DNA of 16,131 bases from an uncultured Collinsella sp. (GCA_902493615.1 CABUQK010000040.1:1-16131), one strand, 5' to 3'. Counted from the stretch's first letter, positions 7,468 through 16,000 are shown. Numbers and translations are program-made. The notes: generated by a model not told the origin, from the letters alone.

Positions 7468-7491
7468 AACTCTCCCCTACTCTTCCTTGCC

Positions 7492-8865
7492 CTACTCGTC
7501 GCCGTCGTGCGGGTCCGCAGAGCCCGCACCCGACACCGTCGGCTTATCTGCCGAGGGCTCGGAATCCTTCTTATCGGTTTCGGCCGGAGCGATCACGCGA
7601 ATGAGCGAGATGCGCTGGCCACGCATCGACTGCACCTTGAACTTGTACCCCGCAACCTCAAACACCTCTCCGATGTCGGGCACCGAGTCGCAAAGCTCCA
7701 AAATCCAGCCGGCGATGGTCTCATAATCATCGCTTTCCTCGAGCGGCCAACCAAGCTCAATCGCGTCATCGCACGAAAAACGCCCATCGACAAGCCACTC
7801 GCGGCGCGAAAGGCGCGTGAGGTACTTGTTGTCGGGGTCGAACTCGTCCTCGATCTCGCCCACAATCTCCTCGACGATGTCCTCGATGGTGATGATGCCG
7901 GCCGTGCCACCGTACTCGTCCACGACCACTACGATCTGGTCGTGCGAGGTCTGCATCTCGGACAGCAGCGGCAGGATGTCCTTGGTGTCGGGCACAAAGG
8001 TGGCGTCGCGCAAAAAGTCGGCGATGGGCTGGTCGCCCTTGCCGTCGAGCGAAGGCTGGATCAGGTCCTTGATGTGCGCGATGCCGGCGACGTTATCGGG
8101 ATCCTCGTGATAGACGGGGATGCGGCTAAAGCCGGTCTGGCGCATGGTGGACAGCACGTCGGCGACCGTCTCGTCGTCCTCGCACATGGTGGTGTCCACG
8201 CGCGGCACCATGACCTCGCGGGCAACGGTGTCGCCCAGGTCGAAGATCTCGTGAATCATGCGCTTTTCCTCGTCGAGCAGGTCGTCCTGCTCCGAGACCA
8301 TGTACTTAATCTCTTCCTCCGAGACATTCTGGCGGTCGTCGGCGCTCTTGATACGCAGGATGCGGGCCAGGCCATCGGAGCAAGCGCCGGTCAGCCACAC
8401 GAGCGGACGGGCGATCTTTTGGAAAAACGACAACGGTCCCACGACCTGCTTGGACACGCCCTCGGCGTTGGCCAGACCGATGCGCTTGGGCACAAGCTCG
8501 CCAATCACGATGGACACGAAGGCGACCGCAACGGTGATGATGACCGGCGCCAGGCCGCGCGCGATGGCAGAGAGCGGCGCGATGCCAAAGCTCGTGAGCC
8601 ACGTGGCAAGCGGGTCGGACAGGCTCGTCGAGGCGACGGCAGACGAGGCAAAGCCCACGAGCGTGATGGCGACCTGGATGGTGGCGAGCAGCTGGTCGGA
8701 ATCGGCGGCCAGCTTAATGGCGCGCTCGGCGCGCTTGTCGCCCTCCTCGGCCTCGTGCTCCAGCACAGCGCGCTTAGCCGTGGTGAGCGCCATCTCGGAC
8801 ATGGAGAAGTAGCCGTTGATGAGGGTCAAAACGAGGGTGGTGATAAGGGAGATGGTTATGTCCAT
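7492..8865 (-). CDS. CNNM/CorC-HlyC family protein (DUF21, CBS pair, CorC_HlyC domain)
   Basis: A 457-residue protein of usual length for the family. A DUF21/CNNM transmembrane domain spans about 1-165, with hydrophobic segments at about 3-27, 58-80 and 103-126 and the family string IGELVPKR (121-128). A CBS pair at about 213-335 includes VMVPRVD, FSRIPVY and VVDEYGGTAGIITIEDIVEEIVGEI. The CorC_HlyC C-terminal domain covers about 350-428. Members move or regulate Mg2+/Co2+, mainly export (CNNM, CorB/CorC), though older annotation calls them hemolysins. ATG at 8865 is the first possible start; the nearest GGAGG is 15 bases away, so initiation may be weak. It heads a run with the next gene 24 bp downstream. 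Together with the MgtE-like/Nramp operon it suggests strong investment in Mg2+ balance. Confidence 0.92.
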   Translation of the reverse strand: MDITISLITTLVLTLINGYFSMSEMALTTAKRAVLEHEAEEGDKRAERAIKLAADSDQLLATIQVAITLVGFASSAVASTSLSDPLATWLTSFGIAPLSAIARGLAPVIITVAVAFVSIVIGELVPKRIGLANAEGVSKQVVGPLSFFQKIARPLVWLTGACSDGLARILRIKSADDRQNVSEEEIKYMVSEQDDLLDEEKRMIHEIFDLGDTVAREVMVPRVDTTMCEDDETVADVLSTMRQTGFSRIPVYHEDPDNVAGIAHIKDLIQPSLDGKGDQPIADFLRDATFVPDTKDILPLLSEMQTSHDQIVVVVDEYGGTAGIITIEDIVEEIVGEIEDEFDPDNKYLTRLSRREWLVDGRFSCDDAIELGWPLEESDDYETIAGWILELCDSVPDIGEVFEVAGYKFKVQSMRGQRISLIRVIAPAETDKKDSEPSADKPTVSGAGSADPHDGDE

Positions 8866-8975
8866 CGGGAGTTTCTCGAACCTCCAAGATTCGGGACGTT
8901 AGGGTAAAACGTTGATGACAGATACGGCAATTGCACTGGCGCCCAAACGAGGACGCGGACGCGCAGGCATGGTCG

Positions 8976-9659
8976 CTAGATTACGAAGAGGATCACCGCC
9001 ATGAACTGGAAGATGCTGCCGGCGAGCACCCACAGGTGAAACACGCTGTGCAGATAGCGCACGTTTTTGGCGATATAGAACGGCACGCCCGCGGTGTAGC
9101 ACACGCCGCCGACGGCGAGCAGGGCAAGTGCCACGGGGCTGAGCAGCGCCACGAGCTCGGGCAGCTTAAAGACGACGAGCCAGCCCATCAGCAGGTAGAC
9201 CAGGCCACTTACCCAGTGCGGTTGACGCTCGCGCATAAAGCACTCGAGGGCGATGCCGATAATGGCGATGGCCCATACGGCAAAGAACAGCGCAGGGCCG
9301 CCGTCGTTTGCGAGCGTGATGAGGCAAAACGGCGTATAGCTGCCGGCTATGAGCAGGTAGATGCAGCTGTGGTCGATGATGCGAAACGCGCGCTTGGCGC
9401 GCGCGGGCTGAATCGCATGGTAGAGCGTAGAGGCTAGGTATTCGAGGATAATGCTGACACCATAGACAATCGCCGCGGCCATATGGGCCGGGCCTCCGCC
9501 GCGCAGGGCGGCGAATACGATCAGGAGTACCAGGCCCGCGATACCCAGCAGGCAGCCGACACCATGGGTGACGGAGTTCATGATCTCCTCGCCCACCGTG
9601 TAGTGTGGAACGGCCGCGGTCTTGGGTCGCGGCTTAGAACTGTCGCTCGAATCGGACAT
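8976..9659 (-). CDS. Hemolysin III family membrane protein (PAQR/TrhA superfamily)
   Basis: A 227-residue, seven-segment membrane protein. ATG at 9659 is preferred over an in-frame TTG at 9677 because GGAGG overlaps that TTG and lies 11 bases before the ATG. Family signatures are complete: SVTHGVG (29-35), S77-x3-H81 in ASTLYH, D96 in RIIDHSCIYLLIAGSYTPF, and H204-x3-H208 in YLHSVFHLW. These Ser/Asp/His residues bind zinc in the superfamily, whose members include hydrolases and lipid/membrane homeostasis proteins. Bacterial members are linked to membrane energetics rather than proven toxins. It is followed by a 110-bp gap before the CNNM-type gene, with no clear terminator, so readthrough is possible. 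Confidence 0.92.
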   Translation of the reverse strand: MSDSSDSSKPRPKTAAVPHYTVGEEIMNSVTHGVGCLLGIAGLVLLIVFAALRGGGPAHMAAAIVYGVSIILEYLASTLYHAIQPARAKRAFRIIDHSCIYLLIAGSYTPFCLITLANDGGPALFFAVWAIAIIGIALECFMRERQPHWVSGLVYLLMGWLVVFKLPELVALLSPVALALLAVGGVCYTAGVPFYIAKNVRYLHSVFHLWVLAGSIFQFMAVILFVI

Positions 9660-9767
9660 GCCGGTTACATCCTCCAACGTAAAGAGTTCTCAACACTATA
9701 TCAAAGCGTCTGGGTACGTGCGAAATTTGCACCATACGTGACCCTTTGTTTACCCATTCTTTGCCTG

Positions 9768-9839
9768 TTGACGCATCAACGGCGAACGTCCATAATGCGC
9801 TTGCATTAAATGTTGATGTATTAACATCTTATAGGAGAG
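9768..9839 (+). promoter_or_regulatory. Promoter, dyad and ribosome binding site of the alpha/beta hydrolase gene
   Basis: TTGACG (9768-9773) and CATAAT (9791-9796) are separated by exactly 17 bases, a strong housekeeping-type promoter. The leader contains ATGTT (9810-9814) mirrored by AACAT (9823-9827) around 8 bases, a possible operator or hairpin, and AGGAGAG (9833-9839) 6 bases before the start codon. Confidence 0.75.
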
Positions 9840-9845
9840 TACTGC

Positions 9846-10811
9846 ATGGCTCAAAACGCACGTTCCCATCGAAAGCTCAAGATAGCCGGCATCGCTGCGC
9901 TAGTGGCTGTCGTTGCGCTGCTCGGATTTGCCGGCAACTTTTTGTTTGACTTTGCCCTGAACCCCCAAGCGCCGTACACCATGAAGATGATGCAGGATAG
10001 CAAGAACGACAAAGAAGGTGAGCAGCCGGATGCCGAGGACACCGAGGCGCGGGCGTGGTTTAAGGAGAATCGCGAGAGCTGCGACCTCACCGCAGATGAT
10101 GGAACCGAGCTCGCCGCTTGGTATTTTGCCGCCCCAGAGGCCACGCACAATTACGCCGTCTGCCTACACGGATACACCGATGAACCCATCGGTATGGCCC
10201 GATACGCCAAACGATTCCATGACCGCGGCATGAACGTACTTGCACCCGCCGCCCGCGCCCACGAGCGCTCCGGCGGCGACTATATCGGCATGGGCTGGCC
10301 CGAGCGCCTCGACATCGTCGCATGGATCGAGCGAATCGTTCAGGCTGACCCCGAGACGCGTATCCTGGTCTTTGGCGAGTCGATGGGTGCGGCAACCGCC
10401 ATGAACGTCGCGGGGGAATCTCTGCCCGCAAACGTGAAATGCATTATCGAGGACTGCGGTTATACGAGTGTTTGGGACGAGTTTTCCCTGCAGCTCAAGG
10501 ACGTATTCGGCCTGCCCAGCTTTCCCTTGCTCGATGTAGCAAACTTGGTGTGCAACGTGCGCGCGGGCTACGACTTTCATAAGGCGAGCAGCGTGGGGCA
10601 ACTCAAACACGCGACGGTTCCCATGCTGTTTATCCACGGTGACCAGGACACCTTTGTGCCGTACAGTATGCTCGACCAAAACTACGACGCGTGCGCCAGC
10701 AAGGTCAAGCAAAAGCTCACTATCCATGGCGCCACCCACGCCAAGAGTGCGCAAGTTGACCCCGAGCTCTACTGGAACACGGTCGACGACTTCCTCGATA
10801 GGAATTTTTAG
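9846..10811 (+). CDS. Membrane-anchored alpha/beta hydrolase
   Basis: A 321-residue protein and the only plus-strand gene. A basic N-terminus and one hydrophobic anchor or uncleaved signal (about 12-36) place the catalytic domain outside the membrane. The serine hydrolase machinery is intact: oxyanion region LHGY (107-110), nucleophile elbow G177-E-S179-M-G181, acid Asp268 in HGDQDTFVP, and His298 in GATHAKS. The architecture matches the BEM46/YqkD-type lipase-esterase-like hydrolases found in many Gram-positives; the true substrate (lipid, ester or peptide) cannot be read from sequence. It is transcribed from its own promoter, divergent from the hemolysin III gene and convergent with the DUF362 gene. 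Confidence 0.92.
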   Translation: MAQNARSHRKLKIAGIAALVAVVALLGFAGNFLFDFALNPQAPYTMKMMQDSKNDKEGEQPDAEDTEARAWFKENRESCDLTADDGTELAAWYFAAPEATHNYAVCLHGYTDEPIGMARYAKRFHDRGMNVLAPAARAHERSGGDYIGMGWPERLDIVAWIERIVQADPETRILVFGESMGAATAMNVAGESLPANVKCIIEDCGYTSVWDEFSLQLKDVFGLPSFPLLDVANLVCNVRAGYDFHKASSVGQLKHATVPMLFIHGDQDTFVPYSMLDQNYDACASKVKQKLTIHGATHAKSAQVDPELYWNTVDDFLDRNF

Positions 10812-10848
10812 GGAAAAGGCGGCGTCTGGGGATTTATCTAACCCCCTA

Positions 10849-10980
10849 TTTTCGGAAGTATGCGGCAAAATCTGGAACTGCTGACCAGACCACAGTTTTA
10901 CCAACAATTTATCAGGGGTTTTGTTGCCAAAAAACGTCGTGTGCTCGGCGGTCTCGAAATTTGCCGCATACTTCCGAAAA
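10849..10980. repeat. 132-bp element with perfect 21-bp inverted ends
   Basis: The left end (10849-10869, starting TTTTCGGAAGTATGCGGC) is the exact reverse complement of the right end (10960-10980). The 90-base interior contains a further hairpin (CAACAA at 10902-10907 with TTGTTG at 10921-10926) and no coding potential. No clear target-site duplication flanks it. It resembles a miniature inverted-repeat element or a long palindromic repeat, and lies between convergent genes. Confidence 0.85.
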
Positions 10981-11015
10981 GCTGCCCGTGGGCACTGTGC
11001 TCACGGGCAGCTTTT
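10977..11015. terminator. Bidirectional terminator between convergent genes
   Basis: AAAAGCTGCCCGTG (10977-10990) pairs perfectly with CACGGGCAGCTTTT (11002-11015) around an 11-base loop. A-tract plus stem plus T-tract makes it functional in both directions, ending the plus-strand hydrolase and the minus-strand DUF362 transcripts. Its first four bases are shared with the right end of the 132-bp element. Confidence 0.85.
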
Positions 11016-11062
11016 GCTAACGTTGCGCTACAAAAGCGCTTGATATGTCCAATAGACAGGTG

Positions 11063-12268
11063 CTACTTGACCTCGATGAGCTCGTACTCGCTCGTGCCCA
11101 GGCCGATCTTCTCGGCATGCGCGATGCACGCGCGCCAGTCGGTGTCGGGATGCGTGATGCAGAAGGGATCCTTGGCCTGCTCGCCCTCCAGATGCTCGTG
11201 GTTATGCTCCATCTTGGCGGCGCTGTCGGTGAGCTCGGTGTTGGGCAGCGGCTCGGATGCCATAACGGCATCGGCGCAAGCCTGGTCGATGGCGACCGGG
11301 TCGAAGCTCGCGAACATGCCGATGTCGTTGACGATGGGCGTATCGTTTTCGGGATGGCAATCGCAGTTGGGGCTGATATCCATAGCAAGCGAGATGTGGA
11401 AGCTCGGGCGGCCGTCGACGACGGCCTTGGTGTACTCGGCGATCTTGCAGTTGAGCACGTCGGCCGCGGCCTCATAGCCGGGCTTGATGCAGTCCTGGTT
11501 GCATGCCGCAATGCAGCGTCCGCAGCCCACGCAGCGATCGTGGTCGATGGCAGCCACGTGCACCGTGCGAGTGTTGCCGTTGGCAAGCTCGCGCTCGCGG
11601 GTATCGTCAAACGAGATGGCGTTGTGCGCACAGATCTTTTCGCAGGCATGGCAGCCAACGCAGTGCTCGGTCGCGACGTTCGGCTTGCCGGCGGCATGCT
11701 GCTCCATCTTGCCGGCACGGCTGCCGCCTCCCATGCCCAGGTTCTTCATGGCGCCGCCAAAACCGGCCTGCTCATGGCCCTTAAAGTGGGTGAGGCTGAT
11801 CACGATATCGGCATCCATGAGCGCCTGACCGATCTTGGCTTCGTGCACGTACTCGCCGCCCTCGACCGGGACGAGCGCCTCGTCGGTGCCCTTGAGGCCG
11901 TCGGCGATGATAATCTGGCAACCCGTGGCATACGGGGTAAAACCGTTCTGGTAGGCGGTATCGATGTGCTCGAGCGCGTTTTTGCGGCTACCGACATAGA
12001 GCGTATTGCAGTCGGTGAGGAAGGGCTTGCCGCCCAGCTCCTTCACGACATCCGCGACGGCGCGGGCGTAGTTGGGGCGCAAAAAGCTCAGGTTGCCCAG
12101 CTCGCCAAAGTGAATCTTAATGGCGACGAACTTGTTCTCGAAGTCGATCTGTTCGATACCGGCGTGACGGATGAGGCGCTTGAGCTTGTCGAGCTGGCTC
12201 TCGCGAGCATGCGTGCGCAGGTTGGTGAAGTACACCTTAGCGGGTGCTGCGGGTGCAGTTGCGGTCAT
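11063..12268 (-). CDS. DUF362 domain protein with two [4Fe-4S] ferredoxin motifs
   Basis: A 401-residue protein with ATG at 12268 and GAGGGG about 9 bases upstream. The DUF362 domain spans the N-terminal and C-terminal parts (KIHFGELGNLSFLRP at 51-65; HFKGHEQAGFGGAMKNLGMG at 161-180; DIGMFASFDPVAIDQA at 315-330). It is interrupted by a bacterial ferredoxin-like module with two cysteine clusters: C203-x2-C206-x2-C209-x3-C213 and C246-x2-C249-x2-C252-x3-C256. Extra cysteines and histidines occur at 301-305 (CDCH). Members are common in anaerobes and are presumed electron-transfer or iron-sulfur proteins, with no settled reaction. The soluble sequence, lacking a signal peptide, suggests a cytoplasmic location. 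Monocistronic: a repeat lies upstream and a terminator downstream. TTGACT at 12337-12342 (minus strand) may be its -35, but the -10 is unclear. Confidence 0.93.
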   Translation of the reverse strand: MTATAPAAPAKVYFTNLRTHARESQLDKLKRLIRHAGIEQIDFENKFVAIKIHFGELGNLSFLRPNYARAVADVVKELGGKPFLTDCNTLYVGSRKNALEHIDTAYQNGFTPYATGCQIIIADGLKGTDEALVPVEGGEYVHEAKIGQALMDADIVISLTHFKGHEQAGFGGAMKNLGMGGGSRAGKMEQHAAGKPNVATEHCVGCHACEKICAHNAISFDDTRERELANGNTRTVHVAAIDHDRCVGCGRCIAACNQDCIKPGYEAAADVLNCKIAEYTKAVVDGRPSFHISLAMDISPNCDCHPENDTPIVNDIGMFASFDPVAIDQACADAVMASEPLPNTELTDSAAKMEHNHEHLEGEQAKDPFCITHPDTDWRACIAHAEKIGLGTSEYELIEVK

Positions 12269-12345
12269 AGATATATCCCCTCTGTCTATATGGCGTTACA
12301 GACATAGAGGATGGTACCAGTTAAAGCAGAGTTAAAGTCAAGTAC

Positions 12346-12527
12346 GGCACCTAGTCATTGGGTGTTCCTATAGTTTTGTCTGGGTACTCATTGGGGACAG
12401 ACTTAAATGAGTGCCTCGCCACCTGGCAGCTAGGGACGTTCCTTTCCTGCCGGCAGTTGGGGACAGTCCTTGGCAACCCTGCCGGCGAGCCGGCGAATCG
12501 GCAAGGACTGTCCCCGATGACTACTCT
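12346..12527. repeat. Mosaic palindromic repeat, copy 2
   Basis: It contains GGGTGTTCCTATAGTTTTGT within 12358-12380 (23 bp identical to 16078-16100), a variant of the CATTGGGGAC...CTTAAATGA module at 12389-12411, and CCGGCAGTTGGGGACAGTCC at 12450-12469, shared with copy 1. A perfect 14-bp hairpin pairs GGGGACAGTCCTTG (12459-12472) with 12502-12515. The last 18 bases match copy 1 and include the stop codon of the ABC permease gene. The hairpin directly after that stop probably ends the ABC operon. Confidence 0.85.
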
Positions 12528-15187
12528 TGGACTTTGAGGGCTTCGGCCAGGCTGACGCGCTTGATAGAGCGCGTGTGTAGCAGCGCCACGACCAGGTAGG
12601 TCGCAAAGCCAATGCCGACGCATGCAGCCATAGACCAGGCGGGCACGTAGATCTCGATATTGCCGTTGTAGGCGAGCAGCATCGAGCGGAAGATGGCCGT
12701 GAGCGAGCCAATAATGACCGGCAGGCTCAGCACGAGCGACGCCGCCACGCACAGCGTGATCGAGCGAATGTACAGATGCGAGATCTCGCTATCGCGATAG
12801 CCAAAGACTTTCATGTAGCTGATCGAACGGGCGCTGTGGTCGATTACAGCCTTGGTCAGCAGGTACATAAACAGCAGGAAGATGAACACCGCAAGCCCAA
12901 CCATCATGCCGATCATTTTGCTCATCATGCCTATAAACTGGTCGCCCACGGCGCGCATGTCGTCGGGCGTGGTGTCGCCGGCAAAGTAACGAGCATCGAG
13001 GTCGAGCTTCTCGTCGCTCACATAGCCGTTAAAGTAGGCGGCGTCGTTGTCGAACAGCTCGTTAAAGTCGTCGATACTCATATAGATATTCATGTCCGAC
13101 TTGGAGCCCCAGGCACAGTCCTTGCCCGCGTACTCAAAGGAATAATGCTCGCCCTCGTACTTGTCGCCGAGCGCGACCTTCTGGCCCTCGCTCCAGCCAA
13201 ACTTATCGAGCAGACCGCCGCCAAAGACGACGCGTCCGTCGCCGACGTTGAGGTCTTTCCAATAGCGCGAATCGGATGAAATGCCGTAGACGGAAATCGT
13301 CTCCTGCCCATTACCATCGCCGCGGTCGTATTGCAGCTGGTAAACGGCATATTTCTCGGCCTGTGCGATTGTGCTCGCGCCGTTGTCGGTCGTATTGACC
13401 GGGTGGATATCGTCGTTGTCAGTGTCGATCTTAGAGGCCTTGTCGATCAGGCCGATGGCCTCATCGCGGTCGCAGCCGAGGGCATCGGCAAGGTCATCGA
13501 GGCGCGCATAAAGCGCATCCTTCTTGTCCTGGACTTTGGCGAGCGCGTCCTGCACTGCGGTCAGGCTCTCGGCAGACGGAGATGCGGTCGCGGCACCGGT
13601 CGCCGCCTGCGCCGCATCGGCCGCGTCGTCGAGCTCGTCATCGGCATCCCGGGCGGCAGAAAGCAGCGCGCCGTCAACCGACTGCAAGCGCTCGAGTGCC
13701 GACCACTGCTCGCGCTCCTCGGCGGTGCCCTCGAGCTCCAGCGGCGCCTTGAGCGTGTACTGGTGCTCGGCGACCAGGCTCGTCTCGAGGTTGTCCGCGT
13801 AGTGCGTCATCGTGGGCAGAATCGCCAGGCCAAAGAGCAGTAGCAGCGAGGCAAACGCGATGCCCACGAAGAGCGTGGCGAAGTTGCCCAGATTGCGCAG
13901 GAAGATACGCAGGCGGAAGCGCGAGACAAAACCCATGCGCTCCGGCAGCTGCAGACCGCGCTTGGTACCCGACTTGCCGCTCGCCTCGTGACGAAGGAAC
14001 TGCAACGGCGTCTTGCCCATCTTGCGAAGCAGGCCCACCAGCGTGATGAGAATGAGCGCAGCGGCGGGAACCACGGCGCACTTCACGAAGATCCCCCAGC
14101 TCCAGTACACCTGGAAGGGAGGCAGGCTGTACGAACCGTAATAGAGGCTGCGCATGGGCTCGGTAAAGAACACAACGCCGAGCGCGGTGCCCAAAAGCGC
14201 CGCGATCACGCCCACGGTAGCGGGAAGCGCAAGGTAGTGCAGGACGATCTCGCGTCGACGATAGCCGCTGGCGAGCAGCGTGCCGATGATGGCGCTCTCC
14301 TCCTCGATGGTGGCGTCGGTAAGGACCACAAAGACGAACGCCATGATCACGATGATGATGTCGAGCAGCGTCATCCACATCATGGAGTCGCCGTCTACGT
14401 CGTCGCGCGCATAGCCAATGCCCTGGTTGGAATCGGCATCGATCAGATCGTCCACGCGCGCATCGGCGTCAGTCAGCGCCTCGACCATATCCTGCTCCGC
14501 ATCGATGCGATCCGCGGTGGGGAGGTCGCGATCGGCAAAGGTAAAGGAGTAGGTGTAGGCGGGCGCGCCGCCGGCATCCTCGAGCGCGGCAAAGCCGGCA
14601 TCGGTGACCTCGGCCACGCCATAAGTGATGGTGTTCACCGTAAAGTCCGAATTGTTGAGGAACAGCGCCTGGCTATCGGGCTGGGTCATGATGCCGCAGA
14701 TGGTGTAGGTGCGGCCCTCAAGCTCGACCTTATCGCCCACGGCGAGGTCGTTGTTGGTGGCGAAGACACGGTCGATGGCCACCTCTTCGTCGTCCTTGGG
14801 CTGCCTGCCTTCGCAGTAGGACGCGATATCGACCTTGGTGCGGTGCGCATAGGTGCGCAGCGTGCGCTTGGTGCCATCGTCACCGTTCGCCTTTTTGATG
14901 ATGGCGTCGATGGAGAAATTCTTGTAGAGCGTGACGCCGCCGACGTCGTCGGCTGCATCCTCGGCTGCCTTGAGCTGGTCTTTGGTGGCCTCGAAGGAGG
15001 TGGTCACGCGGCCGTCCTCAATCGTGTACGCATCGCGCATGTCGTCGATAAGGCAACCGATGGAATGCGCCGCGAGCAAAAAGCCCGAGGTAAGGGCGAT
15101 GCTTCCGCACATAAGCAAAAAGATGCCCAGGTACTTGCCGATATTGCGACGCAGCTCGCGCGGGAGACGTTTAGCGAGAGGTGTCAT
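12521..15187 (-). CDS. FtsX/MacB-type ABC transporter permease
   Basis: An 888-residue permease. ATG at 15187 lies 8 bp after the ATPase stop with AGGCGG 5 bases upstream; an in-frame TTG at 15202 would overlap the ATPase. There are eight membrane segments: about 20-41, 272-292, 317-341, 363-387, 435-458, 755-782, 808-831 and 849-870. They form two FtsX-type units joined in one chain. The coupling loops GYRRREI (308-314) and GYRDSEI (796-802) that contact the ATPase are both present. Large extracytoplasmic domains span about 42-270 (MacB-PCD-like) and 460-754; the latter carries an Ala/Asp-rich probable coiled coil (about 500-590). Such systems couple ATP hydrolysis to envelope work or export of lipids, peptides or antibiotics rather than import. 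No sensor kinase or binding protein is adjacent, so the substrate is unknown. Confidence 0.93.
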   Translation of the reverse strand: MTPLAKRLPRELRRNIGKYLGIFLLMCGSIALTSGFLLAAHSIGCLIDDMRDAYTIEDGRVTTSFEATKDQLKAAEDAADDVGGVTLYKNFSIDAIIKKANGDDGTKRTLRTYAHRTKVDIASYCEGRQPKDDEEVAIDRVFATNNDLAVGDKVELEGRTYTICGIMTQPDSQALFLNNSDFTVNTITYGVAEVTDAGFAALEDAGGAPAYTYSFTFADRDLPTADRIDAEQDMVEALTDADARVDDLIDADSNQGIGYARDDVDGDSMMWMTLLDIIIVIMAFVFVVLTDATIEEESAIIGTLLASGYRRREIVLHYLALPATVGVIAALLGTALGVVFFTEPMRSLYYGSYSLPPFQVYWSWGIFVKCAVVPAAALILITLVGLLRKMGKTPLQFLRHEASGKSGTKRGLQLPERMGFVSRFRLRIFLRNLGNFATLFVGIAFASLLLLFGLAILPTMTHYADNLETSLVAEHQYTLKAPLELEGTAEEREQWSALERLQSVDGALLSAARDADDELDDAADAAQAATGAATASPSAESLTAVQDALAKVQDKKDALYARLDDLADALGCDRDEAIGLIDKASKIDTDNDDIHPVNTTDNGASTIAQAEKYAVYQLQYDRGDGNGQETISVYGISSDSRYWKDLNVGDGRVVFGGGLLDKFGWSEGQKVALGDKYEGEHYSFEYAGKDCAWGSKSDMNIYMSIDDFNELFDNDAAYFNGYVSDEKLDLDARYFAGDTTPDDMRAVGDQFIGMMSKMIGMMVGLAVFIFLLFMYLLTKAVIDHSARSISYMKVFGYRDSEISHLYIRSITLCVAASLVLSLPVIIGSLTAIFRSMLLAYNGNIEIYVPAWSMAACVGIGFATYLVVALLHTRSIKRVSLAEALKVQE

Positions 15188-15195
15188 GGCGCCGC

Positions 15196-15909
15196 CTACC
15201 AATCGAGCTCGGCGGCCGCGACGGGCGCATCGTTGAGCTCATCCTCGACGATGCGCCCGTCGCGCAGGCGCAGCACGCGATTGGCCATGCGCGCGATGGC
15301 GGCATTGTGGGTGACAATGATGACGGTGCAGCCGTAGGTGCGGTTGACATCCTCCATGAGCTGCAAGATTTCCTTGGACGTCTTGTAGTCAAGCGCGCCG
15401 GTGGGCTCGTCGCACAGCAACAGGCCCGGGTTTTTGACGAGTGCGCGGCCGATGGCGCAGCGCTGCTGTTGGCCGCCCGAGACCTGGCGCGGGAACTTGT
15501 TGCGGTGCTCGTAGAGGCCCAGCGAACGCAGCAGGTCGTCGATGTTGAGCGGGTTTTTGGACAGGTGCGCCGTGACCTCGATGTTCTCCTTGATGGTGAG
15601 ATCGGGCACCAGGTTGTAGAACTGGAAGACAAAGCCCAGCTCACGGCGGCGATACTCACCCAGGTCGGTAGGCTTGAGCACCGTGAGGTCGCAGCCGTCC
15701 ACCATGATGGAGCCGCCGTCGGCATCCTCCAGGCCGCCAATCAGGTTAAGAAACGTAGACTTGCCCGAACCCGAAGGCCCCAGCATGACGCAGATCTCGC
15801 CGCGATTGATGGACGTGTCGATGCCGTCGAGCACCGTCAGGCGCGCGTCACCGTCGCCGTAGTGCTTCTTGAGCCCCTTGACCTGGACGTAGGCTTTCTG
15901 CGTTGCCAT
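15196..15909 (-). CDS. MacB/LolD-type ABC transporter ATPase
   Basis: A 237-residue nucleotide-binding subunit. ATG at 15909 is chosen because GGGGGA sits 4 bases upstream; the in-frame ATG at 15921 would place that sequence inside the gene. All motifs are intact: Walker A GPSGSGKS (44-51), Q-loop Gln96, signature VSGGQQQ (143-149), Walker B LLLCDE (163-168), D-loop GALD (171-174) and H-loop His201. The family-typical FQFYNLVPDLT after the Q-loop marks the MacB/LolD/FtsE group. It is co-transcribed with the permease downstream; two copies of each subunit would be expected to form the complex at the membrane. No -10/-35 pair is clear upstream, though 15930-15980 is locally AT-rich. Confidence 0.95.
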   Translation of the reverse strand: MATQKAYVQVKGLKKHYGDGDARLTVLDGIDTSINRGEICVMLGPSGSGKSTFLNLIGGLEDADGGSIMVDGCDLTVLKPTDLGEYRRRELGFVFQFYNLVPDLTIKENIEVTAHLSKNPLNIDDLLRSLGLYEHRNKFPRQVSGGQQQRCAIGRALVKNPGLLLCDEPTGALDYKTSKEILQLMEDVNRTYGCTVIIVTHNAAIARMANRVLRLRDGRIVEDELNDAPVAAAELDW

Positions 15910-16000
15910 GCTATCCCCCATTGTTAGCCTCGTACTACTTTATGAACGTAATAGTAAACCTTGGCGAACTATTTTGGAGCGAGGCCTGGGATTTATTTCA

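Noticed and set aside
6361..8907. Very long plus-strand open frame (848 codons); similar ones at 309-1697, 1664-3586, 3919-5223 and 13988-15337
   Set aside because: They lie opposite genes with clear family motifs, have biased Arg/His/Gly composition and no domain or ribosome binding site support. This is typical antisense openness in high-GC DNA.
10164..10907. Minus-strand 247-codon frame opposite the alpha/beta hydrolase
   Set aside because: The hydrolase on the other strand has an intact catalytic triad, promoter and ribosome binding site; this frame has no recognisable features and runs into the palindromic element.
12302..12345. Possible promoter of the DUF362 gene (TTGACT on the minus strand)
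   Set aside because: No acceptable -10 sits 16-18 bases downstream, so it is mentioned only as a possibility in the gene entry.
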